From Malania oleifera (taxonomy: Eukaryota; Streptophyta; Magnoliopsida; Santalales; Ximeniaceae), in the NCBI RefSeq assembly GCF_029873635.1, contig NC_080423.1:92795691-92859690 (forward strand): a stretch of DNA of 64,000 nucleotides. Reading direction: 5' to 3'. Shown here one piece after another: positions 45,801-56,036 of the stretch; positions within the stretch are counted from its first letter, which is position 1; the number at the start of each line of letters is the position of its first letter. Below the pieces are notes generated by a model that was given only the letters and a program-made list of their open reading frames with translations, made no database searches and was not told where the DNA came from. The translations under genes were made by a program, and so were the position numbers.

Positions 45801-48800
45801 CAATGAGAAAGTTCTTATTCTCGGTTTGGTTTGCGGAATGGAATTGAAGTAGGAAAGGACTTGAGATAGAATGGAATCTAGGCAAGAATGAAAGTGTTGT
45901 TGGAATATGATTACTATGCTTGGTCAATAACACAAAATAGCTGTAGGAATCGCAATACAAAATAAATGATTTTTAAAAATATCCCTAGTTCAGATTTATT
46001 TTTATTTTGCAATCATTCAAAATATATGATTTCAATTCAATGTTATTTTGTTTTTGTTTATTTTATTATTATTATTTTTATTGTTTTACAATACTAATAA
46101 TTTTTTTGAGGCATGGAAACAGCCTCTTGCAGAAATGCAAGGTAAGGCTGCATATTATAGACCTATCATGGTTTCTTCTTCCTTGGACCCGCCATATGCA
46201 GGAGTACAAAGAGCTTTGGGCACCGAGCTGCCCTTTTTTTACTATTACATTATAATAGTTTATTATTATTTTTATTTTTAAAATAATTATTGTTCGTGTG
46301 ATTATTATTTTATTATTATAGTTGTTGTTGTTTGACAAAAAGACAGGGACCTCCCCTGAGGTTTTAAAAATTCCATTGACCACCCATAAGATTTCAAAAA
46401 TACCATAAATCTCTCTTGAGGTTTGTCAAAAAGATACAAACCTCCCCTCAAAAGACTTGTCTTCCTATAAAATACAAGTGGAGGTTTGTGTCTTTTTGGC
46501 AAACCTCAAGGGAGATCCTTGGATTTCTTGAAAATTCAAGGGAGGTCCTTGGAATTTTTGGAACCTCAGGGGAGGTCATTGTATTTTGCCCTATATATTA
46601 TTTGACGAGGGTTGTAATTGTATTTTAATAAAAATCTAGAGTAGAATTATTGTTCCTCATAAGAGGAGGAATCACCATTTTAATAAATAATGGAATTAGC
46701 ATTCCGGCCTGAAAGCGATTCATCCTCAATTCATGCAAACCAAGTGTTGGAATGGAATCAAGGACAGAATTTTACTTCCATTCCAGCCCTAAGTCGGTGA
46801 ACCAAACAAGTGGTTAGTATGCACTATTAATTTACAAAAAGTTTTATCACATGCATTGCTAATTACATTTTTCTTGTGTATAATCTTATGATAGTGAAGT
46901 TCTCATGTGTAACAAGCCTATTAGATACACTGAAAATAATGGTAATCTAATATTATGGTTGTGTTTCCAATGTCCTAAGGCTTTTTTGCAGTCAGACAAT
47001 TCTGACACCTAGACATGAACCCACATGGCCACATGCTGTATGTAAACACAGGTCGTTCTGTGTGGAAATGTACCGGTTTCGAATTTTAGTATCTCCCAAC
47101 TCTATGTGCTTCTTGCGCATCTGAGAATGAACATTTCTCCAGCATAATGGTGAAGATGGGAGCTTGGTTCTCCTTTCTTTCCCTTCCCTCTTCTCTTCTC
47201 TTTTCTTCTCTTCTCTTCTCCTACTTCTAATTAGAATGGTATTTTTATGTGGAGCCAGATATTGGGCTTTAACCATTACTTGGACCCTTCTCTCCCCTAT
47301 TTTTGCCTTGCTTCTTTGTTTGTTTTGTACTTTGCATCATTTGTACTCATGAGTTATCATTTTTGGGCTTTAAATGCCAGTCTTCTCTAATATTGAATCT
47401 CATTATGCCAGTGTATCTTATTTGTTTATTTTTTTGAACAGAATATAACCAGAGAAATGGTAGCTAGCCTGAACGATGATAATGCTAGACTACGGTTGCA
47501 GGTACATAGCCCCATAATTGACATATTTTACAGGAGGGCTTTAATAAGTATTTCTCAGCATGGATGAACACACCATGATCCTGGAAGGTTACTTGTCTGG
47601 GTATGGTCAGTTGATTTACTAATAATTAGATGAAGCCAAATCTGATATTCCATGCTCTTTTTGGTGTGCCACAGGCTCCATCTTGGTGGTCGTCGAGTAG
47701 CTTTGTAATTTTTTTTCTTTTGATAATTAAGTTCAATTGGTGCCATTCATCTTGGATTTATAAAAAAAAAAGCCTTAATATCCTTGTTAATTTTTGATAA
47801 AAATAGCTTAGAACATTATATTGATCATGAATGATGTTTGTGCGTTTGGTGTGCATGCAGCCATGCATTTGGAAATCCCCAATTTATGAGTTTTTTTCCC
47901 ATGGTAAAAAAATAGCTTAGAACATTATATTGATCATGAAAGGATGTTGGAGCATTTGGTGTGCATGCACTTGGTTGGAAATCTCCAAGTTATGTGTTTT
48001 TATATGTTTCCCAATGTAACAGTTGTGGTTAGTGTTAAGGATTGATATACATTGTTGACCTATGATTGTTATAAAAAAAATTGTTGACCCACAATTGCTA
48101 TGGAAGTAAAAAGCCATTGTTGATCCACAACTTAATGGCTTAAGCTTTAGGTGAATTGGTAATTTGACGCGGTATTAGTGCCATGGTTTCTAGGAGGTTT
48201 GTGGGCTCTAGTCATGTAGCTTGTGTTTATTGTTTCGTTGTTTAAAGTTAAAAGATACTGACCTCCCTTGAGGTTTGATGAAAAGATGTGGATCTCCCTT
48301 AAGTTTTTAAAAATCTAGGTATCTTTGTTAAGATTTGAAAAAAAGATATGGGGCTCCCTTGAGGTTTCAAAAATTTCACAGACCTCTCCTGAGGTTTGTC
48401 AAATAGATGCAGATCTCCCCCTATATTTCATAAAAGGACAAGCTCAAAGAGGGGTATAAGTGTCCCGAAGTCAAATGTCAAGATAGTTCTAGGGGATTTT
48501 GAAATCTTTAGGGTATGTTCATGGGATTTCTAAAACCATAACCAAGGTCTATGTCTTTTTTGTAAATCTTGGGAAGTCAGTGTCTTTTGCCTTAAAAATT
48601 ATCTTGTTCTTTGTAATGGGTGTTATTTATCATTTCCTTAGTCTCTCCCACATGCATTGGGCTTCATGTGTGGGGTAGTGTTAAGGCTTGATATTCATTG
48701 TTGGCTAACAACCTAACAACTTAAGCTTTTAGGTGAAGTGGTAAACCAATAATCTAACAATTAGATGGTATAATACTTTTATAATTTAGGCTTTTTCTTG

Positions 48801-49228
48801 TTTCGTTATTCATATATTTCCACCATTAGAGGCATTTGATAAGATTGGACAAGGATGGGATTTGGGAAACCTTTAGTTTCATGTTCTATTCTTTTTGACT
48901 TCTTTTGTTTCCATCATAGATATTAGATAATTGTTTTTTTATTTATTTCTTATATTGAACTTGTTGGGGCAAAAAAATCATTCATATAGCAAGCACATAT
49001 AATCATATATTTGAATTTTAATTTAACCCATTAATATAAAGCATCTGTGTTTTTTCTGATGTGGAAATTAAAAACAAAGCTTGGCAGGTGACGGAGTTGG
49101 AAGAATCTCAGAACAATCTTTTAAGAGAAAACCAACAGTTGATGGAAAATATGTCTGGTTTGCAGTCACATATTCACAGCCTTGAGAGGATCAATGCTGC
49201 TTATCCCTCATCAATAGAAGTTGGCGAG
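36875..49228 (+). CDS. Coiled-coil protein with tandem 63-bp exon cassettes (3' part not in window)
   Basis: Split host gene. Coding exons: 36875-37096, 38952-38987, 39096-39158, 39359-39421, 39662-39724, 39963-40025, 47442-47501 and 49088-49228. These total 237 codons; all introns are GT-AG and phase 0. The start is the first ATG after an in-frame TAA at 36869. Residues 1-17 are basic ([16 protein letters not shown]), a possible nuclear-localisation or nucleic-acid-binding patch. Residues 18-74 are polar. Residues 75-237 are heptad-rich coiled coil. Exons 3-6 each encode 21 related residues beginning A-[SD]-L-E and ending [KR]-E. Exon 8 has [19 protein letters not shown]. No catalytic domain or membrane segment is visible. 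A scaffold or tether role is inference only. No stop follows before 49229, so C-terminal exons are probably beyond 64000. Intron 6 is 7.4 kb and filled with LINE and MITE sequence. Confidence 0.8.
37097..38951 (+). other. Intron 1 of the coiled-coil gene
   Basis: 1855 bp, GTAAGT donor and TTATGCAG acceptor. It contains an L1 3' tail at about 38565-38822. Other open frames in it are not supported. Confidence 0.7.
38565..38822 (+). mobile_element. L1-type LINE 3' tail
   Basis: A frame with [13 protein letters not shown] sequence, as at the C terminus of plant L1 ORF2 proteins, is followed by a short untranslated part and an A run at 38810-38822. It is a 5'-truncated copy. Target duplications were not identified. 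Confidence 0.5.
38952..40025 (+). other. Exon-duplication block (exons 2-6 of the coiled-coil gene)
   Basis: Exons 3-6 are exactly 63 bp each (39096-39158, 39359-39421, 39662-39724, 39963-40025) with phase-0 introns of 200, 240 and 238 bp. Their proteins align without gaps: A[SD]LE at positions 1-4, I at 7, L at 10 (Y in the last), EK at 13-14, and [KR]E at 20-21. Exon 2 (38952-38987, 12 codons, ending GHWLQRA) matches only the last third of the cassette, where exon 4 has FWLQRE. As 21 residues are three heptads, adding or losing a cassette keeps the coiled-coil register. Confidence 0.85.
39792..39840 (+). mobile_element. Very short RTE-type LINE 3' end
   Basis: ATAGCCGGCCCCACCTAGTG, then GGGACTTAAGACTTGG and a (TTG)n tail, match the last 48 bp of the LINE at 42022-43293. 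It lies in intron 5 of the coiled-coil gene, 67 bp after the donor. Confidence 0.75.
40026..41394 (+). other. Intron 6, first part
   Basis: The start of a 7416-bp intron (40026-47441). It holds AT-rich DNA and a long A run at about 41041-41064. No exon could be supported here. Confidence 0.5.
41395..44060 (+). mobile_element. Decayed L1-type LINE ORF2 C-terminal region, split by an RTE insertion
   Basis: Left part (41395-42006) encodes in shifting frames [15 protein letters not shown], [13 protein letters not shown] and [19 protein letters not shown], the conserved stretch between reverse transcriptase and the C terminus of plant L1 ORF2. [10 protein letters not shown] near 41935-41965 follows. 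Right part (about 43417-44060) resumes with the zinc-finger-like C-terminal region ([15 protein letters not shown], 43655-43710; [11 protein letters not shown], 43800-43830) and ends near a T-rich stretch. The RTE element at 42022-43293 lies between. A 74-bp stretch is present on both sides of it. Confidence 0.65.
42022..43293 (+). mobile_element. RTE-type LINE, 5'-truncated, with 15-bp target duplication
   Basis: 1272 bp from inside reverse transcriptase to a (TTG)n tail. ATGAATACATGGAGT lies at 42007-42021 and again at 43294-43308, an exact 15-bp target duplication. Readable protein parts are [20 protein letters not shown] (fingers/palm, about 42100-42160), [13 protein letters not shown] (catalytic Asp, 42200-42238), the [13 protein letters not shown] catalytic pair (42477-42515), [20 protein letters not shown] (about 42735-42790) and the C-terminal [13 protein letters not shown] to RIHIADPT region (42933-43256). 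A few stops and frame shifts break it. It lies in the L1 remnant within intron 6. The 3' tail matches 39792-39840. Confidence 0.88.
44061..44941. other. Intron 6, unassigned part
   Basis: No element or exon supported. G-rich run near 44830-44850. Confidence 0.4.
44942..45670. mobile_element. Non-autonomous element with terminal inverted repeats
   Basis: The left end AACCATGGTCTTAAA (44942-44956) and the right end TTTAAGACCTTGGTT (45656-45670) are inverted copies with one mismatch. Flanking inner sequence (GAAGTTTCAGTC against TAGTCAAAATTGAAG) also tends to pair. The 729-bp interior is AT-rich with GAAATTTT-type words and no transposase. Confidence 0.55.
46112..46240 (+). mobile_element. SINE fragment (Au-like), 3' part
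   Basis: GGAAACAGCCTCTTGCAGAA, AGGTAAGGCTGCATA, TAGACC, GGACCCGCCATATGCAGGAG and GCACCGAGCTGCCC followed by T resemble the body of the Au family of plant tRNA-derived SINEs as I remember it. The 5' tRNA-like part with the A and B boxes is absent, so it is 5'-truncated. Confidence 0.55.
46335..46591. mobile_element. MITE-like inverted repeat, copy 1
   Basis: The left half repeats GACCTCCCCTGAGGTTTT-type words in plus orientation and the right half carries the complements (AACCTCAGGGGAGGTCATTG, near 46562-46580). The outer ends are ACAAAAAGACA and TGTATTTTGCCC. The whole can fold into a long imperfect hairpin. It shares ends and internal words with 48247-48592. Confidence 0.65.
46811..47441 (+). 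other. Intron 6, last part
   Basis: A CT-rich stretch (about 47170-47225) and acceptor TTTTTGAACAG at 47431-47441. No further element recognised. Confidence 0.5.
47502..48246 (+). other. Intron 7, first part
   Basis: A local direct duplication is visible: AGCTTAGAACATTATATTGA with GATCATGAA occurs near 47806-47832 and again near 47912-47940, followed both times by a GTTTGGTGTGCATGCA-like stretch. No gene seen. Confidence 0.5.
48247..48592. mobile_element. MITE-like inverted repeat, copy 2
   Basis: Ends TTAAAAGATACTGACCTCCC and GGGAAGTCAGTGTCTTTTGC are inverted copies. The interior repeats CTCCCTTGAGGTTT-type words. It is related to copy 1 at 46335-46591 and lies in intron 7 of the coiled-coil gene. 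Confidence 0.65.
48593..49087 (+). other. Intron 7, last part
   Basis: AT-rich. The acceptor used for exon 8 (TTGGCAG, 49081-49087) has a purine-rich stretch just before it. The nearest pyrimidine tract (TTTTTTCTG) is about 30 bp upstream. Confidence 0.5.
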
Positions 49229-50089
49229 GTTTGCTTGTTTGTTTGTTTGTTTTTTTGTTTTTTTTTTTCCGCAACACTTCATCTTCTTAACATTTTGGAT
49301 CTGGCCATATTATATGCCATCAATGTTGTGCACAATTAAGAATTTGAGGTGTCGTAGTAATTTAGGATTATATTTTTCAAATTTTGTTGTGATTTCAGTT
49401 TTTAGAGATTTAATAAGTTTTATGCATTTTTCTTTCCTTAATAAAGCCTTTATGAGAGCCCTAGGATGTAATGTGTTTTGGAAGTGGCTTGGATGATATG
49501 AACATTGAAACCGTAATTACAGTTTACCATTTTCCTTTAATTTTTCCTTTGTTTTCAGTTTTTCTTTTGTTTCTCTTAATTCCACCCCCCCCCCCACTTT
49601 TTTTTAATCTTTTTGCGAGTCGGTGTTGCATGCTAGTATTTTGATGCTGACACAGCAGTTTCCTTACCATGTGTGGGAGCAATCTGAGCCTAAGCCTAGC
49701 TTGTTGAGAGCATGGGCTCTGTGAAAGCTACACATCATTTAGATGTAGGAAATTTAGGATATTTTAGTTAATTTATATTTTTATTGTGATTTTTATTATT
49801 TGGAAAGTAGAGTTGGGTTTACTTTTGGATAGAAATATTCAAGACCTTAATCACGTGTTTGGCTTTTTGAAATTTGAATAACAGAAAAAATGCAAGTCCT
49901 TGTCCTCAATTAGGTCCCAAGCCACTCAAATAGAGAAAACTCTCAATTGCTTTGCCCCTCAACTCCAAGCATCAGTCGTATGCCCTAATATGTCATGCCT
50001 GGTCACTGACAACCTATCCTTTGGTCAATCTGAGAAACCCCTTCCCTTTTGACATGAGCTTTGTTTCCGAAGCCCTACCCCTTTGAAAG
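49229..50089 (+). other. Presumed start of intron 8
   Basis: Donor GAG/GTTTGC at 49229. T-rich runs (49240-49270) and a C run (about 49585-49596). No exon supported. Confidence 0.45.
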
Positions 50090-50594
50090 TGATGTAAGGC
50101 TGTTGCACCAGTGAAGCATTGAAGGCAGTTCATTCTTCGCCTTTTAGTTGCAATAATAGTTATTAATTATTCTTATCTTGGTATTATTATGGTCTTGTCA
50201 AATTGTGTCATTTCCTAAGTCCAACTTTATAATGTTCATTTATGAGTCTAGTTCCAAAGTGTATGTACGAGGTCTTTGAGTCTATAGAAGTCAAAACAGC
50301 TGTAGTCAAGAATAATCATTTTCCTGGGTACGTTTGATGTGCAAGACAATCATGTATGAAGATGTACAGAATTGTCCCTTCCCATTTTGGTTGTCAATTC
50401 TGATCTGATCAGAATTTTCCTGAGAACTTGGAAGTTTGGATGAGGATTCACCCATTGCTCCTTCTGTAGCCTCCACCACTGTGTTTCTGCACACGAGGAT
50501 CTTTGCCACTAAATCTGCCTGTAGTTATTCCTAATCTGTCAGATATCTAATATGACAGATCCTACAGTGTATGTCCGTCACGTTCATTGCTTCA
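50090..50594 (+). repeat. 5' LTR of the decayed gypsy element
   Basis: It begins TGATGTAAGGCTG and ends near TTGCTTCA. It aligns with 53189-53718, including TTAGTTGCAATRAYAG and GAATTTTCCTGAGAACTTGG. Confidence 0.8.
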
Positions 50595-50597
50595 AAT

Positions 50598-50609
50598 TGG
50601 TATCAGAGC
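50598..50609 (+). other. Primer-binding site of the decayed gypsy element
   Basis: TGGTATCAGAGC, complementary to initiator tRNA-Met. Confidence 0.85.
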
Positions 50610-50859
50610 AGGTTCTCCTTTGGGTATTTACAGATGGCTGCTAGGGCTGGAAGTGGAAACTGTGGCCAAAGTGCCAGGACTTGTGCAACTGTAGAGAAGG
50701 TTTTCCTTTGGGTATTTATAGATGGCTGCCAAGGGTGGAAGAGGAAAGCATTGCCATAGATCCAGGACGTTTGCTACTGTTCTGATGTTGCATGAACTAT
50801 AAGAGAAAATTCAAAACCTTATAGAGTTGGTTCTTAACAAAAATAATCAAGGAAATGGA

Positions 50860-51775
50860 AGGTAATGGGATCATGAACCAGTAAGAGAAGTTGAAGACAA
50901 ACCTAATCAGTTTTTTGAGGATGGAAGTGATGATTCCAGCTACAGAAGTAGCTTTGGACTTAGAAGGTGTTTTCAGCCCAATAAAAGACCAAAATGCTGT
51001 GAGGAATGGATAATTTTAAACTCTAAAGTATATGCTGTTCAAGTCCAAATTGCAGAATTTTATGATGACATGGAACCTGCTGAATTCCTGAACTGGATGG
51101 ACAGCATAGAGAGCTGCTTTTGTACAAAGAACTTGCAGAATATCAGTGAGTCAAGTTGGTAGCTGTAAGATTGAGAGAAGCTGCTTCTACTTGGTGGAGC
51201 CATGACCAAAATGATTGTGAGCTTAGAGGCAAAAGGAGTGTCTAACAGTAGAATAAATTGAAGGAGAAGCTCAAGGCACAATTCCTATAAGGGATTCTTA
51301 GCAAGTGTATCAGAAATTGAAAAATCTTAGGCAGCATGGGAAGAGTGTGAAAGATTACATGAGAAGTTTCATCAATTGAATATAACGGGTAATCTTTCTG
51401 AAACAGAATTTCAAAAGGTAAGCTGATACATCAATGGTTGTTGTTAGCAATTCAAGATCAAGTAAGCTCACTACGACCTTTCAAAATAAGTGATTTCCAT
51501 CAGCTTGCTGTAAAGGTTTGGAGCCCAAGTGGCAGGAGTACATTGAAAAAATCAAGGGCATGCTCCTCGGGGGAGTTTCTTCCAGCTCCAGGGCCTCAAA
51601 TAGAATTACAGGTGGCACCTGCAGTCCACAGAAATGTTAACTCACAAAAATCAGCCTTATAACCCGCAGGGTTGGAATGCCATTAAGCGCTACAAGTGTT
51701 CAGAAATTGGACATATCAATCAAATGAATGCCTAAAAAGGAAGCCTACATGATAAGCCAAGTTTTTCATAAAACT
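50860..51775 (+). pseudogene. Gypsy gag remnant
   Basis: Pieces in different frames: FYDDMEPAEFLNWMDSIESC (about 51060-51118), typical of gypsy capsid, and a decayed zinc knuckle RYKCSEIGHIN near 51688-51722, where the first cysteine of the CCHC set is Arg or Tyr. Stops and indels are frequent. Confidence 0.6.
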
Positions 51776-51959
51776 AAGAACTAGAAGGTGTTGGTGTAGC
51801 CGTGTGGATGGGATTAATTATGAGATTGGGCATGAAGCTAACTTGGAAGAAGAAGGAATTGAAGGTCCTGAGGTAGGTGAGTCGCTGGTTGTTTAAGGTT
51901 CATGCTTGCAGCACCAGTGAGTCAGTGACAAATGGTGAAGATTGGTTAAGAAACATTTT

Positions 51960-52310
51960 TAGCACTCGCTGGATATTAAGGGGGAAAAATTTTGTAGTTT
52001 AATAATTGATAGTGGCAGCAGTGAGAACCGAGTAGCAAAAGAAATGATGGACAAGCTGAAAGTCAAGACTTCAGAAACACTCATGACCCTACCTCATCAA
52101 AGGAAATGAGGTGCTTGTGTCTTCAAGATGTTTTGCAAGGTAAATTGGCAATTCATTTTAAAAGATGCTCTTTGGTGTGATGTGGTGCCAATGGATGCTT
52201 GCCACATCTTACTTGGTCAGCCATGCCAATATGATCCTAATACCATTCATCATGGTGATACGAACACTTCTGTTTTAATGGTAAAAAGACAGTGCTAAGA
52301 CCAATAAAAG
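51960..52310 (+). pseudogene. Gypsy protease remnant
   Basis: LIIDSGSSENRVAKEMMDK (about 51995-52055) keeps the DSG active-site triplet. DACHILLGQPCQYDP (about 52195-52240) is the second conserved block. Stops and frame shifts lie between and after. Confidence 0.7.
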
Positions 52311-52489
52311 AAGATGCTATGATCAAAAGGGTTGCCAGATGCTCTTGTTTGCTTTTGTAGTCGAAGGATTTTATTGAAAAAAAGCAAGGACTCTTACTGT
52401 TGTTTATATGCTGCTCAGGAACCCAGGAGTCCATTTTTGTTAAATTCTGGAACACGTGAGCATGCTGTTGGAGGAATGCAAGGAAGACC

Positions 52490-53100
52490 CTAGTTTCAAA
52501 GACATCTTAAAAAGACATGAAGCGGGGGACAAGAAGGTGCTTGATTTTTTGCTTCAAGATGGATATTTATTCAAGGGAGCCAGCTGTGTGTTCCAACTGG
52601 TTCTTTAAGAGAGTTTGTAATTGTTGAATTGTATGTTATTGGACATGTTGGTTGAGATAGGACACTTAATTTGGTGTGCTGAAAAGTGTTTTTGGCCTAC
52701 GTATGTCAAGATGTTAAGCTGAAGCATATCGAATTGCCAAAGGCCAGCAGCAAAATATTGGTTTCTACATACCTTTACCCAGAGCCTACTGCTCCGTGTG
52801 TTGAGGTAAGTATAGGTTTTGTTGCGGGATTTCCCAAAACTGCAATAGGTGTTGATTCTGTATTTGTGGTGGTTGATAACTTCTCAAAAATGGCACATTT
52901 AACAGCTTGCAAAAAAAAAAAAAAAAAAGAAGACATCTGCTGCTACTTTTGTAGCACATATATTTTTTCAAGTAGTTGTGAGGATTCATGGCTTGCCCAA
53001 GACAACATGGGATACAGATTCAGAATTTCGACTTCTGGATGAGCAATTTTGATGTCTAGTCATATGGAAAGGAAAACCTTGTATGAGTAGTCTTAGAACT
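52490..53100 (+). pseudogene. Gypsy integrase remnant
   Basis: IGHVG and the CFWPT region near 52640-52690 are remains of the zinc-binding domain. VSIGFVAGFPKTAIGVDSVF and VVVDNFSKMAHLTAC (52810-52905) are the start of the catalytic core with its first Asp (mutated context). A 19-A run follows (about 52910-52928), and then a frame with VRIHGLPKTTWDTDSEF-like reading near 52977-53030. Confidence 0.7.
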
Positions 53101-53188
53101 GGAGCTTATGCTGAGTGATGCCAAGATGTGTGGATAATTAAAAATGGCAACTCGCATGGAGGGGAGTTTCTTCTAACAAAGGGGGGAA

Positions 53189-53718
53189 TGATGCAATGCT
53201 GCTGCAACGAGTGAAGCATTAGTTAATATTTTCTGGAATACAGTCCACTCTTTAGTTGCAATGACAGTTATTAATTATTCTTATCTAGGTGTCATTTTCA
53301 TGGTCTACTCAAAATGTGTCATTCCCTAAGTCCAATTTTATTTACAAAATTTATTTATCAGCCTAGTTCCAAGTGTATTTATAAGGTCTTTGAGTATAGA
53401 GAAGTCATAACAGCTGTACTCAAGAATAATTATTTTCTTGTCATATTTAATGTGAAAGGTGTTGTGTACTTATATTTGTACTAATCCAGATTATGCAGAA
53501 GCAGTACAGATTTTTCCCTTTCCAATTTGGTTTTCTATTCTGATCTGTTTAGAATTTTCCTGAGAACTTGGAAATGTGGTTTGAGGATTCTCCTTCCATA
53601 GGCTCCACCCTTGCATTTCTGCGCAAAAGGATCTCTCTTTGCCACTCAATCTCCCAGTAATTATCCCTAATGTGTCAGATTTTTAATATGACTGATCCTA
53701 CTGTGTGTTTCTGGGACA
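53189..53718 (+). repeat. 3' LTR of the decayed gypsy element
   Basis: It starts TGATGCAATGCTG next to the polypurine tract. The end is uncertain (near CTGGGACA at 53711-53718). Confidence 0.75.
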
Positions 53719-54210
53719 GGGGCTGCATCCAAGCCTGGTGTGACCATTTGGATTGTGTGAACTGTGAAATAGCCTTTACCTCAACCCATCTTTGACTGCA
53801 GTTAGGCCTAGGCTCAGCCCAAATTGTTTCCTATGATTCCATACGCGATGGCCAAATTCCCAGCTGTTTTAGTTATGTTATTTCGCCCCTTCAACCACCA
53901 AGTAAAAAAAAAGTGAAACATTTTATTTCAAAATTTTAGATTGCAAGATTGGTGATTGGACAGAAAAATTGATGTAGGAAACAAGGATTTGGAGACGGCA
54001 TAAGGTTATTTATCTTCCCAAATGAAAGAACACCAGAGCACTATTGATTAACTCCAGGCTATAAGTCGGCAGCTTTGTGCTATCATAGCTAGACTGGACT
54101 ATCTGGACAAACAGAAAGGAGTAATGAATACTGCCATTTCTAGTGCTCTCATCATACTGCTATCCAATTTCCTGAGGTTACTTGAGGTACTGCTTATCCT
54201 CTATAAGCCC
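53719..54210. other. Unassigned DNA with an exon-like stretch
   Basis: 53944-54180 follows a good acceptor-like TTTCAAAATTTTAG. One frame reads MKEHQSTID, stop, LQAISRQLCAIIARLDYLDK. It could be a decayed gag start or a broken coiled-coil exon. I could not decide. Confidence 0.3.
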
Positions 54211-54350
54211 TGTTGAAGTATTGGTTTAATTGGAAGACCAAATCAAAATGATGTCTCTCCCTGTATTTGTAATAAATGTGAAGTACATGACACTGACCAT
54301 TATACCCTTAGTAACTCATGCTCACTAACATAGCCATAACACATAGTAAT

Positions 54351-54522
54351 TGTTGAGATTTTGATTAAATGAATGACCTAACTTGAAGGTAGGTCTCTCC
54401 CTCTATTTATAATAGAAGTCAAATACATTATAATGACAATAATACCCTTGCTATCTCTAACTAATTAACATACTAACACACTTAGTAATAATAATACTAA
54501 AAGACATAAATAACCTCTTACA
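54351..54522 (-). repeat. 3' LTR of the inner copia element
   Basis: 172 bp, from TGTTGAGATTTTG to CCTCTTACA. Confidence 0.85.
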
Positions 54523-54874
54523 CTCCTCAAGATGGAGCATAAATGTCATATGCTCCTAGCTTGTTACAAATAAATTTAACACGAGCACCCCCCATAGCTT
54601 TGGTAAACACATAAGCAACCTGCATATCAGACTTCACATAAGTAGTAGTAATGAATTTCTGCTCAAGTTTCTCTCAGACAAAATGACAATCAATTTCAAT
54701 GTGCTTCAACTGCTCAAGAAAGACTGGGTGGGAGGCAATATGAAGAGTAGGCTAATTATCACACATCAACTTCATAGGCTGAGAATGTGAAAAAACAAAT
54801 TCTTCCAACATTTTCTTCAACCAGACAAGTTTACAAGTAGTGTGAGTCATAGCTCTATGTTCTGATTTAGCACT

Positions 54875-56001
54875 TTACCTGGCCACCGCAGTTTGTTTCT
54901 TACTCTTCCAAGAAACCAAATTACCACCAACCAAGATATAGAACCCGGTTGTGGATCTCCAGTCGGAAGGCGACCTAGTCCAATCTGCACCTATATATTC
55001 ATGGATATAAGTGTGACCTTGATCATGATTTAAATGACCTCTCCCTGATGCACCTTTGAGATATCTTAAGATGCGAATGACTGTGTCCCAATGACTTGCC
55101 CTCAGAGAATCTAGAAATTGACTAACAAAATTTGTTGCAAAAGATATATCCGACTGAGTGATTGTGAGATAATTCAACTTTCCAACAAGTCTTCGATATT
55201 GTCCAGGATTAGGTAGCAAATCACCCATACCCAGCGCTAACTTGCTGTTTGGATCCATGGGCATGTCAATTAGTTTAGATTCCAACAATCCAGTTTCATC
55301 CAACAGATTAGGAACATACTGCCTTTGTAACAAAATAGCCCCTGTACGAGATCTATATACTTTTATACCCAAGGAATATTTTAATGGTCCCAAATTTTGT
55401 TTTGAAACCTAGTTTGTAGAAAAAAGTTTGAGACTTTGAATACCTTTATCATCATCACCTGTAATAACAATATGATCCACATAAACAACAAAAAGGATCC
55501 TACTTGATTAAGTATGACGATAAAAAATAGAATGATCCACTGCATACCGTCAAAGACCAAACTCAAGTATTACAACACTAAAACGACCAAACCATGCTTT
55601 GGGAGACTATTTTAAACCGTATAGTGCCTTCTTAAGCTGACACACTAAGCCCGACTCCTCCTGAGCAATAACCCAGGTGGTTGCTCCATATAGATCTCCT
55701 CCTCAAGGTTACCATGCAAGAAGTCATTCTTCACATCTAACAGATGTAGAGGCCAATGACGAGTAGTAGCCAAGGAGATGAACATATGTACTGATGTAAG
55801 TTTGACAACCAGAGAAAAGGTGTTAGAATAAACCAAATCATACATCTGAGTATACCCTTTAGCAACAAGACGAGCCTTTAGACAAGCCACATAACCATTA
55901 GGGTTGACTTTGATTGTGTATACTCGGCGACTACCAACCACAAACTTGCTAGGAGGAAGAGATACCAAGTCCCAAGTGCCATTGTCCTGTAAAGCATTCA
56001 T
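54875..56001 (-). pseudogene. Inner copia reverse transcriptase and RNase H
   Basis: Minus strand, in coding order from 56001 down. [28 protein letters not shown] and [20 protein letters not shown] (about 55690-55760, catalytic Asp) belong to reverse transcriptase. A shifted frame around 55450-55500 carries the VDHIVI-like catalytic site; in the same place the usual YVDD context is altered. GPLKYSLGIKVYRSRTG (55340-55390), YRRLVGKLNYLTITQSDISF (about 55140-55200), ILRYLKGASGRG (about 55035-55075) and WTRSPSDWRSTTGFYILVGG (54925-54990) lead into RNase H. It ends in stops near 54874. Confidence 0.85.
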
Positions 56002-56036
56002 CTCTTAAACCACAGCATTCTTCCACCCAGAGCGAG

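Larger units (their letters stand above)
45821..46810. mobile_element. Possible hAT-like non-autonomous element with later insertions
   Basis: The left end TCGGTTTGGTTTGCGGAATG and the right end AACCAAACAAG form a short imperfect inverted repeat, with GGAATGGAAT-type words near both. The SINE fragment (46112-46240) and one MITE (46335-46591) would lie inside. No target duplication was seen, so this is weak. Confidence 0.3.
50090..53718 (+). mobile_element. Decayed Ty3/gypsy element lacking reverse transcriptase
   Basis: Plus-strand element with LTRs at 50090-50594 and 53189-about 53718, primer-binding site at 50598-50609 and a polypurine tract AAAGGGGGGAA (about 53178-53188). The internal region reads gag, protease and a piece of integrase. 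Reverse transcriptase and RNase H are not recognisable between about 52310 and 52490. Many stops indicate an old copy. Target duplications were not identified. It probably lies in an intron of the coiled-coil gene, if that gene continues to the right. Confidence 0.8.

Noticed and set aside
46007..46281. Plus-strand open frames rich in Phe and Tyr
   Set aside because: They are read from T-rich DNA and a SINE fragment in an intron.
47164..47352. Plus-strand open frame with Ser/Leu/Phe runs
   Set aside because: It is read from a CT-rich intron tract near the exon 7 acceptor.
54018..54180. Extra exon of the coiled-coil gene (MKEHQSTID...)
   Set aside because: It has an internal stop and no clear splice sites around it, and lies between retroelements. 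A decayed gag start is as likely.
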